A stretch of DNA of 64,000 bases from Gnetum montanum (lineage: Eukaryota; Streptophyta; Gnetopsida; Gnetales; Gnetaceae). Location of the stretch: the NCBI GenBank assembly GCA_015680685.1, contig MNCI01010871.1, forward strand, positions 675,030 to 739,029, read 5' to 3'. The notes beneath the pieces were generated by a model, which saw nothing but the letters and a program-made list of their open reading frames with translations, did no database searches and had not been told where the DNA came from. Positions 46,582-57,134 of this stretch are shown one piece after another (positions within the stretch are counted from its first letter, which is position 1; every line of letters begins with the position of its first letter). Made by a program: the position numbers and the translations under genes.

Positions 46582-47162
46582 CTAAGCTAGCCTAAGTGCA
46601 ATGAGAATCCATTCCTTAATCATCCATACACATCTTGGACCTTGTGCATGACTACCACTGGGATTACCAAGCACATGGCCTAGGTACGCTACTGGGTTAC
46701 CAAGTAGCCAGACTTAAATGCTCATGATTAAGTCGTACTTATTCCACGTTACTAGGAGATAAGGGCAAAGAGATACTATCTAAGAAGGCAATAAATAACA
46801 ATAAAAATTAAATAATTAAGCTAAGTGGATGCTACAATGATGAAGTAATCTCGATCTTTATTGCCGGTTATGTGCATGTCCAAGTACATCACACTTGAAT
46901 AAGGATGCTATACAATTACAATAATCACACTATGAGCATGCACTGGGAGAAAGGGTTGAGAGGAAAGACTGAAAAAAAGTCCCTACCTTAATACTAAAAA
47001 CTATTGGAAAACTTAAAAATACCATTTCCAAATCTTCCTACCTCTTATTTATAGATGAGGAGACAGGCTGCGATATTGCATATGCAATATCACATCTAGG
47101 TTGTGATATTGCGTACGTGATATCGCGTATGCGATATCATGGGTGCGATATTGCAGCCAACA
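46293..47162 (-). repeat. 5' LTR of element E
   Basis: It starts tgatgagtggcgaggtacccctac at 46293. TATTTATA (minus-strand TATA box) is at 47046-47053, followed by an array of GATATCGC-type motifs (47069-47155). I place the outer end at 'gccaaca' (47162). A pure GA-repeat lies at 46545-46579. Confidence 0.78.
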
Positions 47163-48000
47163 ATTTATGACTAATCACTTAGCCTTAGTAGTCTATGATG
47201 AGATTAAGAAGCTCTACCATGCAGGTTTATTTTGAGCTATCGATTATGCTGATTAGATACCCAACATAGTGGTAGTTTCCAAGAAGAATGGGAGCATTCA
47301 TATATGTATTGATTTCCATGATATCAATAAGGCAATCATTAAGGATGGCTTTGCTTTACCTAGTATTGATCAACTCATTAATACTACAACTAGCCATGTC
47401 TTGTTATCCTTTATGGATGGGTTGTTGGAATACAACCAAGTTAGGATCAATTGAGATCATTAATTGTATATCACCTTCATGATTCCTTGAAGAACCCTTT
47501 TTTTCCACAATGATGCCACTTGGTTTGAAAAATGCAAGTGTGATGCCACTTGGTTTGAAAAATTCAGGTGTGATGCCACTAAATAAGTTATGATTTACAT
47601 ATTTAGTGTTTATATGCTAGGTTTACTTAGTAATTACATTGACAATATAGCCATAAAGTCCAAAATGGCTACCAATCATGCACATGACCTAAACTTAGTG
47701 CTTTAATGTTATCTCAAGTACAAAATTCAACTTAACCCTAAGAAGTGTGCCTTTAGTGTTAAAACTAGGAAAATGCTTGGTTTTGTAATCTCCAAGACAA
47801 AAATATGAGTTGACCCCAATACGGTTAAGGCCATAATTGATTTTTGAGCACCTAGAAGCTTTAAGAAGCTACATGGTTTATAAGGTAGAATGTAATTTAT
47901 TCATAGGTTCATATTGAGGCTCATGAATAAGATGAAACCCATGCAAAACTTACTTAAGAAGGGAGTTTACTATGAGTGAACTAATTAATGTCAAGAAGCC
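47163..48000 (+). pseudogene. Tat-lineage reverse transcriptase (element D, second half)
   Basis: The frame enters as VYDEIKKLYHAGLF, then VVVSKKNGSIHICIDFHDIN (47266-47325), LLSFMDG (about 47403), MPLGLKNA (about 47513) and a catalytic box NYIDNIAIKS (about 47632), where the second Asp of YVDD is Asn. These are Tat-type RT motifs. The 5' part of RT is missing because element E abuts here. A 30-bp tandem duplication disrupts the MPLGLKNA block. Several stops are present. Confidence 0.8.
47511..47580 (+). repeat. 30-bp tandem duplication inside RT
   Basis: Units at 47511-47540 and 47541-47570 (tgatgccacttggtttgaaa and onward) plus a third 10-bp partial copy. Two base changes separate the full units. 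Confidence 0.9.
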
Positions 48001-48440
48001 TTTGATAATATCAAGTAAGATTTAGCTTAGTTACTAACTGTATATCCTTCTTAGAAGGATAAATCATTCTATATTTACTTTGCAATCTCTGAAACATTCA
48101 TAGGCTCTTTGCTCTATCAAAAATGAGATGATGGAGCAAATTTACTATTCTACTACTTGAGCCATGTATTAGTAGCTTATGAGACTTGATACTTTGAGGT
48201 CAGAAAACACTGTCTAGCCTTAATCCTCTCTTTGAAGAAATGGAGACACTACCTCTTTAGGATTCAAGTCAATGTCATATGCAAGGATAATGTACAATGA
48301 GCCATCATGACCAATATCTATTAGAGTAGTCAAATAGGCCAGTGGAAGGTCATAGTAGCTAATTTTGACTTATATTATGTTTTCCAACCTTCAACAAAAG
48401 GTCAAGCCATAGCCACACAATTAATTACTTTCCAAATGTA
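48001..48440 (+). pseudogene. Tat-lineage RNase H (element D)
   Basis: Landmarks: LLFYYLSHVLVAYET, FEVRKHCLALILSLKKWRHY, SSQIGQWKVIVANFDLYYV and FQPSTKGQAIATQLI. These follow the order of the canonical gypsy RNase H of Tat elements (the S-G-R-M-x-x-W and KGQALAD positions are recognisable). Stops replace several Gln codons. Confidence 0.75.
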
Positions 48441-48499
48441 AGATAATGCAACCATAGATCCTTAGTTACTTGATGAACATGTCAACATTATTGATGTAC

Positions 48500-48900
48500 C
48501 CAAAGGTTATGAGGCCATCATTCAATTTGATGGAGCTTTACTACACCTAGAGTCAATGCTACTATCATCATAATGCTTTCCTTTATTAAAATCCAATAAT
48601 ATGTCTATTATTTCAAGTTCTCATGTACCAAAAATGTGGCAAAGTATGAAGGATTAATTAGAGGGATGATGATAGCTCATACCCATGGATTCATATGTTT
48701 GATGATAAAAGAAAATTTGCAACTAGTAGTTAACCAAGTAACTGAGGTATATGATTACAAAGCTAAACATTGACAACCATACTCTGACTTCACCAAAATA
48801 CTTTTGCAACATTCTATAGATGTTAACATACAACACATCCCCTAAGATAAAAACACTTTAGCTGATGTCGTTGCCATGTTAGCCTTAAGTGTAATGCCTG
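48500..48900 (+). pseudogene. Second RNase H of archaeal type (element D)
   Basis: After the first RNase H comes QFDGALL (about 48517), then KNVAKYEGLIRGMMIAHTHG (48629 onward), LQLVVNQVTEVYDYKA and IQHIP..KNTLADVVAMLA (about 48880). The AKYEGLI, LVVNQV and LADVVAMLA blocks correspond to the N-x-AEYEAL, SQLVVNQ and ADALA blocks of the extra, archaeal-type RNase H. In plants this domain marks the Tat lineage, so the lineage call is strong. Inactive through stops. Confidence 0.78.
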
Positions 48901-49119
48901 ATGTATTTAGTAAGTTTCCTTCCATGATAACAAGTTATGCTTTTCCCATCACACAAAACATTGAAAGCACCTTTATAAAAATCATAGATAATACTCCCCC
49001 AACATGAATGTATGATGACATCAAGTTTTATTTCATGAATGGTTAACCTTCACAAAATCTAACTACTTCTCAAAAGGATGATGTGCATAAATGATTAAAA
49101 TAATACATTAGTATAGTGT

Positions 49120-49758
49120 TGAAGGTACTATGATGGTATATTATTAGTATTCTTGAGCAAAGTAGAAGCCCATATGGTCCTAGAATAGGTACATGATGGC
49201 ATATGTGGAGGACATATAGGACCTAGAGCCATGGCTGCTAAGATTAGATGCCTAGGATACTATTGGCCCTATATGAAAAGTGACTACCTATAGAAGATAA
49301 AAACGTTTAACCTTGGTTAATGGTACAACAATCTTATACATGTGCCACCAACTAAGTTATGCACCACTTAGATCGCATGGCCATTCTAATGATGGAAAAT
49401 AGACATAATTAGACTAATAATGCCTACATCCTTTATAGGACATATCTTCCTCATGACTATGATTGAATGTTTCACAAAGTGGGTTGAAGGTATTCTCCTG
49501 AGGAAAACATCATAACAAGTTTGTAAATTCATCTTAGATAACATAGTATCATATTTTGACCTACCCTTAATATTATCATAGATAATGGATCATAATTTAA
49601 TAGCTAAGAAATGAAAACCTTTTATTAATGATTAAACATTAAGCATTCTTTTTTATCATTCTATTATCCATAAGCCAATGGCCAAGCTCAAGCCAGTAAC
49701 AAGGTCATTGTTAACCTTCTAAAGAAAATGCTAGGCACTAAAAAATGTAGATGGGATG
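49120..49758 (+). pseudogene. Tat-lineage integrase, N-terminal and core part (element D)
   Basis: VHDGICGGHIGPRAMAAKI and LGYYWPYMKSD (about 49190-49290) form the zinc-finger region, FLMTMIECFTKWVEGI (about 49450) the start of the core, and NKVIVNLLKKMLGTKKCRWD (to 49757) the stretch before the LWAYRTT block. Solo LTR F interrupts here. Stops are frequent. Confidence 0.78.
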
Positions 49759-50546
49759 TGATGGGACGTGATATTGCATGGGTTGCGATATCGTGTATGC
49801 GATGTATCATACGTGATATCTATAAATAAGAGGCGGCTCTCCCTTCTTTCTGAATCTAGATCTAGATCCTTAGTGAAAATTTGGTAGTTTTACCTCTCCA
49901 AAGATAGAATAATTTCCATGTGCCCACAGTAGGAGTCCCAAAGTGAACAGATCTCTATTTGAGCAAATATTATACCTGAGCACAAGTTTGTGTATGGAAA
50001 TAAAGGTGAACTTTTGGATAAACCTTGTAGTGCATGGACTAAGCTAAATAGGACTTTGATTATTATTATTTATTGTTAATGTTTAAATGCTTTATTAGTA
50101 AATTAAATATCTCTCAACCCTTCTCTCAGAGTTAAGTGCATTCAATACAACCACTTCGAGCACGTGCGTTATGCTTGGTAATCCCAGCAACGAATAGCGT
50201 TTGGTAATCCCAGAAAGTTGCATTGGTTCAGGGTGTGAATGGAAAGTGGGAATAGATACTGATGCTAGGCATTAGAACTTAGTTAGTTAAAGTTAGTTAC
50301 TTAGTCTCTTCACCCTTTCCCTCATTAGCATAGATGATAAAACATAAAAGATATAAAAATCACATACCTCAAACTTACTTAACCATACAACCGTGACAAA
50401 TACAAGTAAGTTTGGGAAGACAATGAATGATTAACCTTAAGTGTTCCATAAGGTATGTAGGCATTTAGTCTGCGGAGTTCAACCAGATCGTGTGTGTAAT
50501 GCTCGTATTTGTATGGTTGAGTGTAGGGGTACCTCGTCACTCATCA
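49759..50546 (+). repeat. Solo LTR F
   Basis: The LTR runs TGATGGGACG...CACTCATCA (788 bp) without internal element sequence on either side. Flanks GGATG (49754-49758) and GCATG (50547-50551) are a target duplication with one change. U3 is unusually short: TATAAATA at 49821 lies only 62 bp from the start, with about three palindromes. It probably arose by recombination between the two LTRs of a full element. Confidence 0.88.
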
Positions 50547-51022
50547 GCATGAACAATTTTTGTGTGTACTTTGGACCTATAGGACAACATTTTGAACTAC
50601 AACTAGAGCCATACACTATAGCCTAGTTTATAGATCTAAAGCTATTCCACCTCTTGAATTATAGTTTCCATCCTTAAGGATGGATCTATTTGACTACATT
50701 AATGATGAGCAGAATAATGATTTGCATATCATTGACCTTGATTTTGTGGAAGAGTAATAAATACAAATGCTTGCCAACATCAAACGATATCAAGAGAAGT
50801 AGAAACAACACCAACGTCACTATCCAAATAGGTAGAAGTCAAGGAAGAATACCATGTCCTCAAGGCTATTCATGAACATGTAGACAAATTATCAATTAGT
50901 TGGATAGAACCTTTCTTAGTGAGCAAAACCTATGGCAATAGAACATTCATATTGCTAGACATAGATGGAAATGAGCTAACCAATACAGTCAACCATTCAT
51001 ATCTTAAACCTTATTATATCTA
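50547..51022 (+). pseudogene. Tat-lineage integrase, C-terminal part (element D)
   Basis: The frame resumes with HEQF, then VLWTYRTTF, HYSLVYRSKAIPPLEL, and later AYISLVGYNLS-type remnants in broken frames up to a YLKPYYI end near 51018. LWTYRTT and SLVYRSKAIPPLE match LWAYRTT and SLVYGxEAVLPLE of plant Tat integrases. It joins directly to 49758 when F and one target copy are left out. Confidence 0.72.
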
Positions 51023-52596
51023 ACATTGCTCCATTTTCTTGTAGCCTTTGCTTATCCTTATTCACATGTTTGAATGAGTAATTGATGTTGACAACAAGCG
51101 AGCCTACATGACCTCCTATCTTTTTGGCATCTTAAAACAATGTAAACTTTGTATGAATATGCAAAGAAAGACATAGAGCTTTCATATTCTACCAAATATA
51201 ATTAATGATGACATATATTTTTGTGTTGTCTCATGTAACCTTTTGTAATCATATGTATTATTTAACTTATTTTCTTATACTCTTAGATTTTTGTTTGTAG
51301 GATGAGCCTAAATTCATCATAGAGGTGCAACTCATTGTGGAAGTGAGTTACTACACAATCTCGATACATGAGATTTGACTAGCTTGTTTGACCTTGCTAA
51401 TAGTGCTTGCCTCATATCATCTCTGTTGTCCTTTTCGAGCCATAAAAATGTAACCAAAATTTAACCTTGCTTACCTTGTCAACAATGAAAACCAATGTTT
51501 GACATTCATGTATCATGATAATGTGACATCCTTGATGTGCTCCATGAATTTTTTTTTTGAATATCTAGACTCTTCATTCATCAATAAAATGAAATAAAAT
51601 TTGACCTTGGTAATGAAACCCAAAGAAGGTTCACCCAAGAAAGAAAAAAGAGGGATGGGGAAAAAGGGGAATTACCAAGAAACCCAAGAGGTCAATGTAG
51701 CCTAGAGCTAAACAAATCAATGGCTCTAAAAAAAATGTGCTTAAATTACCTAATACCAAAGCACTGGTTTCTCCAAGTCTAAGCATATGTAACTAGTAAG
51801 ACAAGAATGAAGCATGAAGGCCTTCTCATTCAGCAAATCTATTATCATCATGTTATAACCATGATGTTAAAACATTTAAAATTCTTCATTAGCCCATGTG
51901 ACCATTCTTTGATAGCCAATGTAGCCATTATCTCACACCAAATTCTTATCAACCCATTGTGACCTTATTCCATCATCCTAAGCACTCCTTGGCATGATTC
52001 AAAAGTTGTACAATCAAATGTAGAGAGGGAGCATTGGTGAAGAATTCATAGTGGTGTTTTGAATTCTTTGTTAATGTCTTTTAGGTTAATCCTTAAAACA
52101 TCAACAAAGAGGTACCAATAGAACACCTTAATGAAAATTCATGTTGTAAATAAGAAAGCTTGGTAACAAAGTTTTATCATGTAATCTGATTTGATTCAAG
52201 TGCAAATACAAATGCCTTGATTTCCCTTTAAAAATATTAGCTTGTGGCCTTGTTCTAAAACAAATTTGTATCTTTTTTAACATGTAAAATGAAATTCATG
52301 GTCAACAAGCTATGAATTTCACTATGCCAATGTATTTAAGCGAAAATGTCAAAAATGTTGCTAATTGCAATAGCAAATTAGAAGCCTATTTAATCTAGTT
52401 TTTAATACCATTTTGGGATTCTTTTGGGCATATATTTTGGCATATAGAAGATCACTTAGTAGCAACAAAAGTAATTTAGGTCTTTTTGGCAACTCATTAG
52501 AGATATATTTATAGACTTTTCATAGTCTTTTACAATCTTTTCAATATAGATCATTGAGAGCAGCAAAGCCTATTAGAGCATTTGTTGTGGAGTAGA
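51023..52596. other. Region after Tat pol, probable 3' spacer and LTR of D
   Basis: No gene recognised. A purine-rich run at 51636-51667 (aagaaagaaaaaagagggat...) could be a polypurine tract, which would place the 3' LTR of D between about 51670 and 53013. I see no clear TG start. Confidence 0.35.
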
Positions 52597-53013
52597 TTAA
52601 TTGGGATAGATAAATGTAGATTCAAGTGTAGAATATACCCTACCTCTTACACAAGATTTCAAAGATATTTTTTATATTCTTAGGATTTAAAAGCATCGAT
52701 TTGTACTCCCTAAACCTTTGTTTCACTTAGTTTTACATATTCAATATAAAGTTTGCAATTAATTTTTGTCATAATTTTTTTTGCATATTTCTTGTACTTC
52801 TTAGTCTATTCTTGGATCTAGTGTTGAATCACTATTTCACAAAATTTTTCTTATTTATGTTTATCTCACTCAGTAATAGATTTTCTAAGTTCTTAGACGA
52901 TTGGTAAGACTACTTAAGGTAGCCCAAATCCTTCTAAGGCTCATGGATCTTAGGGTTAAAATTATACACATGGATTCTTTTGATTTTCTAGCATCAATTT
53001 TTTCCATCATTAC
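52597..53013. repeat. Repeat R1, copy 2
   Basis: Collinear with 2899-3307, same orientation. Similarity ends near 'catcattaca', a possible LTR CA end. See copy 1. Confidence 0.5.
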
Positions 53014-54250
53014 ATTGAGAAAAATTAGTTACACAAATATTGTTATTTTATTCCAAAATCCAAAAGATTTCCAAAATGATAAAAAATCCACAATAACTTA
53101 AATTTTACAAAATCCTTGTAAAAAATTCATGATTGGTGAAATTCCAAAAATTCTTACAAAATCATGTTTATGTCGTGTGTTGGACCAAAAACCATGTTCA
53201 TATCAAAATTTGTTTTGAAATATTCATAAAATATCCAAGAAGTAGGTTAGGCAAAGTTTCCACAGATTCAAAAATTCACCAAAAGATAAACAAAGGTTCA
53301 AACATAATTAAAATACCAAAACAAGCCCAAAATGATGAAAATTTGGTAAAATCTTAGCATAATAATCAAAATCGTAGAAGAATAGCAAAAGATTAGAAAG
53401 CAGGAGGAATATAAAATCCACAACAAATAGGATAGCTATATGAAAAGAAAAGTAGAATAAACTTTCTTACTTATGCTAGTAGAGCTTCAAGAATTCTCTT
53501 AGCATTTTCCTTTTTTACCTAATGTTCTCAATATTTTTTTGCTTCACTTCACTTGTTGTACCTGATACCCATTTGCAAACTGCAATGAAATATATCTAAG
53601 GCCACTACTTGTTTACAAGGGGAAATGGAAGAAACTGAGCTCAAATTGGCTTGAAAATAAAAAAGAGAGGAAAAAAAACATGTTTTTTAAAAATTTTAAT
53701 GGAACATGGTTTTGCAAAATGATGGTTGCAATGAAAAATAATAGTAAAAAACAAGCAGTGAAGAGGCCGTGGAAGAAAGCATGTAGATGAGGTAGTGGTG
53801 TAAAATATAAGTAAGTTATATAATGCTTATATAAGCTTAAAATTGTATGTTTTGCTTTATCTTATTTAGTTTTCGAACAACCTCACATGACAAAATCATT
53901 TTTTAATTTTGTATTTTTTAACATAAATAGTTTTTATAAGTTTTTATTCTAATTTCTCTCTCCCTTAATATCTTCGCACTCCAACACTCATAACATGCAT
54001 ATGGAGACTTCAAATCAAATTCCATTTGAACCTATGGGATTCTTATCAAATGCTTTACCAAATTTTATGCTAAAATCACACCTAAGCTTCACCTATCATA
54101 GTTTCCTAGTTCAAATTCCAATTTTTTTTTAGCATTTTATCAAACAAGAAATGTGTTATCTTGAAAACTATAACTTCGATTCTAGTAAACCAAGGATCAA
54201 AATATACATTTTCAAACATTCCAGAGACATTGGTAAGATCAAATTTTGGC
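53014..54250 (-). repeat. Fragment resembling the chromovirus LTR
   Basis: 53980-54110 aligns with 10850-10985 in the chromovirus 5' LTR, with shared phrases 'acttcaaatcaaattccatttgaaccta' versus 'actccaaatcaaaatatatttgaaccta', and 'aaaaccacacccaa' versus 'aaatcacacctaa'. The rest is A-rich and only vaguely similar. Boundaries uncertain. Confidence 0.4.
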
Positions 54251-54839
54251 TAAGATATCATCTTAAAGGACTTTCTTAACAAATCCAATATATGCAATAT
54301 TTAATTATAATTAAAAATGAACTTCAAATCATAGTTTAATGACAAAAAGTAACAAGGAATATGATTTGGATAGGGTGAAGGTTTAGAATTGCTCCATGAA
54401 TAGAGTATTATATAATGACATGTGCATAATAAAGTATAAATATGCATAACTGAATATAATAAAGATTGAATGTATATAACTAAATGTGAATAAATAATAA
54501 AATATGTATAATCAAATACTTGTAAAGCCATGATAATTAACATATAGAAAAACTTGGGTAATTAGATTTTAACATTTAATCATAACATATTTAGAAGATC
54601 TATGATTGAGCTTAAATAGTAATGAAATAAAGGATAGAAATTTGTAACAAAATACTCTAACAAGGAGATTACATTCACTTATGTAGGTAGCTAACAACAA
54701 CAACAACAACAACAATAGTAATAACAATTAGCTAATATATTGAAATGCATCTAATAATATTAAAGAATTAATCACATGCATTAAATTAAATAATTAAATT
54801 TATTTAAGTTTCTAGGTTGTGATAGTAATAGTAAATAGT
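54251..54839. other. AT-rich stretch with an AAC microsatellite
   Basis: No gene. A pure AAC repeat lies at about 54692-54714. Confidence 0.5.
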
Positions 54840-56254
54840 ATCTATTCATTGTTGCTTTAAGGGATTCATATGCTTCTTTTTCTATCCTTGGATTTTTTTC
54901 ATAGGTTTGACACTCTTGAATAAGTTTGATATTTATCATTGAAGATTTCTAGCATGGTATTCCATCTTGGATTGATTCTGGTTCCAAAGATTTGTACCAA
55001 CTCTCTGCTTCATTTATGAGTGATCTCGATAATAAATTTAATTTTTCCCAATCATTTTCTATATTCTATAGGGTATACGAATTATGTTGTAGACCTACAT
55101 TATATTCTCCTTCAAACTTTGAAATGTTATTCATGTTAAGTTGCTTGATGCAACTATTTCTTAAAGGCTAGGTAAATATGTATACTACTTTTCTAATGTT
55201 AATAATGCTTTAGGTGACTAGTAAGGGTTCTTCATAATCTTCATCTCTGTATGCTCTATTCTAGTGATGACCCCTTTGATGCTCATAATGTTCTCTTCTC
55301 TCATGTTTGATTCCTCACTTTCTATCTTATTTATTCTCTTTTTCTTCATTAGGATGTCTTTTTCTATGTGTATGTCTCTCATAATCCCTTTTCCTTTTCA
55401 TATCATTATTTCTTGATCTTTATTCTCTCCCATTAGAGTCTATTGATGAGTATGATAAAGCGAATGGGGGAGTTGGAGAATAATCATAGTTGGTTCTTCT
55501 CTTGCGACTCATTGATTCATCTCTTTTAGATTTGTTAGAGGTCTTAGATTTTGAATTCCCCTTAAATCTAGAGTTTACCTCATCTATTCTAGGAATTTTT
55601 GCAAGAATTGAATGTAATTTTGTCTTTATAGGATCTTCAATACATATTATTGGTATTTGAGAACTAGATCTATTAGTCTAGTGAGACTTTTCAGCATTAT
55701 ATGATTCATCTTCTTTCTCAATAAGGATAATCATTTGTGATGTCCTTTTTCCTTTCTCTTGTTTATATCTTGCTACCATAATAGCATTCCTTCTTGCTTA
55801 AGATTCTATTGGTTGATATGGCCTACTCATATTTTTGATAACTTGGTACCCTTCTTGTACATGGCCAAGATTTATTCTCAGAAGGGATACCTAGAGCATA
55901 TATGGTGTTGAGTGTTTTGGAGGTAACATAATGTTGCCTTGTAAGTCTCTCCAGCTAAATTATTCATCTTGGTGGAAAATGAATGTGAAACTAGGGTAAT
56001 AAGAATTAGTATGGACATATGATATTCTTGTTTACATCAATCCATTTCAATTTTTTTATTATAGTATCATTTATTACTTTTGTTAAAATTAATAGTAGGT
56101 GGAGATTTTACTTTAGATATGGGAGACATTTTAAGTTGGTTGACACTTAAATGTGTGTGTGTTTTGAGAAATTATTATAAGTATGAAAGATAGACTTGGT
56201 GATACTTGAAACAATGAACTATGTAAGCTCAACTAACTAGCAAACATTGACATA

Positions 56255-56273
56255 GCCCTCGTAATGATACCAA
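56255..56273 (-). promoter_or_regulatory. Primer-binding site of element H (decayed)
   Basis: The minus strand reads TTGGTATCATTACGAGGGC next to the LTR start. It is a weak match to the tRNA-Asp-type site, supported mainly by position. Confidence 0.5.
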
Positions 56274-57134
56274 TGCTGAGTGGTAGAGGATTCCAACACT
56301 AAACCATATAATTCATAAGCATTCATGCATGACTAGATTATAATATGTCAATGGATAATGTAAGTATACTAGTAAGTTGATATGAAGTTCATGAATGTTG
56401 TCTTCTCACTTAGAATTAGTGAAGTCTAGAACATATGGTTGAATGCTTAGTGAGGCATATTGTAAAATAATGTTTTGTGGCTTTAAGTATGCTAAAGGTA
56501 TGCATAGTGAAAATGGATATAAATCCTATTGACTAAGGATAATGAAAATATAAAGCTATTCTATCCTATGATGATCAGTATTCATTCTTGGTTTTTCACA
56601 CACATCCTAGGATGATGTGTTATTACTAGGATTACCAAGTAACTTTACTAGTAAGCGAACCAAGCAAAGTTACTACTAGGTTATCAAACAATTACATTTT
56701 ATGCTCAAGACCAATCATACTCATTCCACTTTTATTAATGAACATAGTAATATTAAATAACTTATAAAATGTAAATGACATAGTAAAAGTAAACAATATA
56801 GGAAAGTAAATCTATTTTATGTGATATGCTGTAATGATAAAAAATAATCATGATCTTTTTCACCATTTATAAATTATGTCTAGGAACAATGCACTTGAAT
56901 AAAGATGTTGTACAACTATTAATTACCATACTGTAAGTATTCATAACTAACTCTAACTTTAAAGAAACAAACAACAAGAATTATACAAAGTATTGGTCAA
57001 AAACTCATTTTAACACGATGTGGCTTGTATTTATAGAGATGACCATGACCCACTACATTATATCTATGACATTGTCTATTGGGCTATGATATCACATCTA
57101 CAATATTGTAGTCCTTAACAAAAGTGTTCCATCA
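56274..57134 (-). repeat. 5' LTR of element H
   Basis: It begins tgctgagtggtagaggattcc (compare tgatgagtggcgaggtacccc) and ends ...gtgttccatca. A minus-strand TATTTATA lies near 57028. The U3 retains 'gatatcacatctacaatattgtag', a worn GATATC-type array. Confidence 0.7.

Larger units (their letters stand above)
44741..47162 (-). mobile_element. Element E: 5' part of an Athila-like element (LTR, primer site, gag)
   Basis: On the minus strand this is a 5' LTR (46293-47162), a near-consensus tRNA-Asp-type primer site and most of gag. Protease and everything downstream are absent; the element stops at about 44741 next to a tandem repeat. Its LTR abuts Tat RT coding sequence at 47163, so E most likely inserted into element D and later lost its 3' part. 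Confidence 0.75.
54840..57134 (-). mobile_element. Element H: 5' part of an Athila-like element, highly decayed
   Basis: On the minus strand this is a 5' LTR at 56274-57134, a primer site at 56255-56273 and a gag remnant down to about 54840. The gag remnant is recognised by nucleotide similarity to gag of C and E, for example 'tctagcatggtattccatcttgg' near 54945 versus 'caagcatggtactccgtcgtc' near 40642. Protease and later domains are absent. It is more diverged than A, B or E. Confidence 0.65.
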
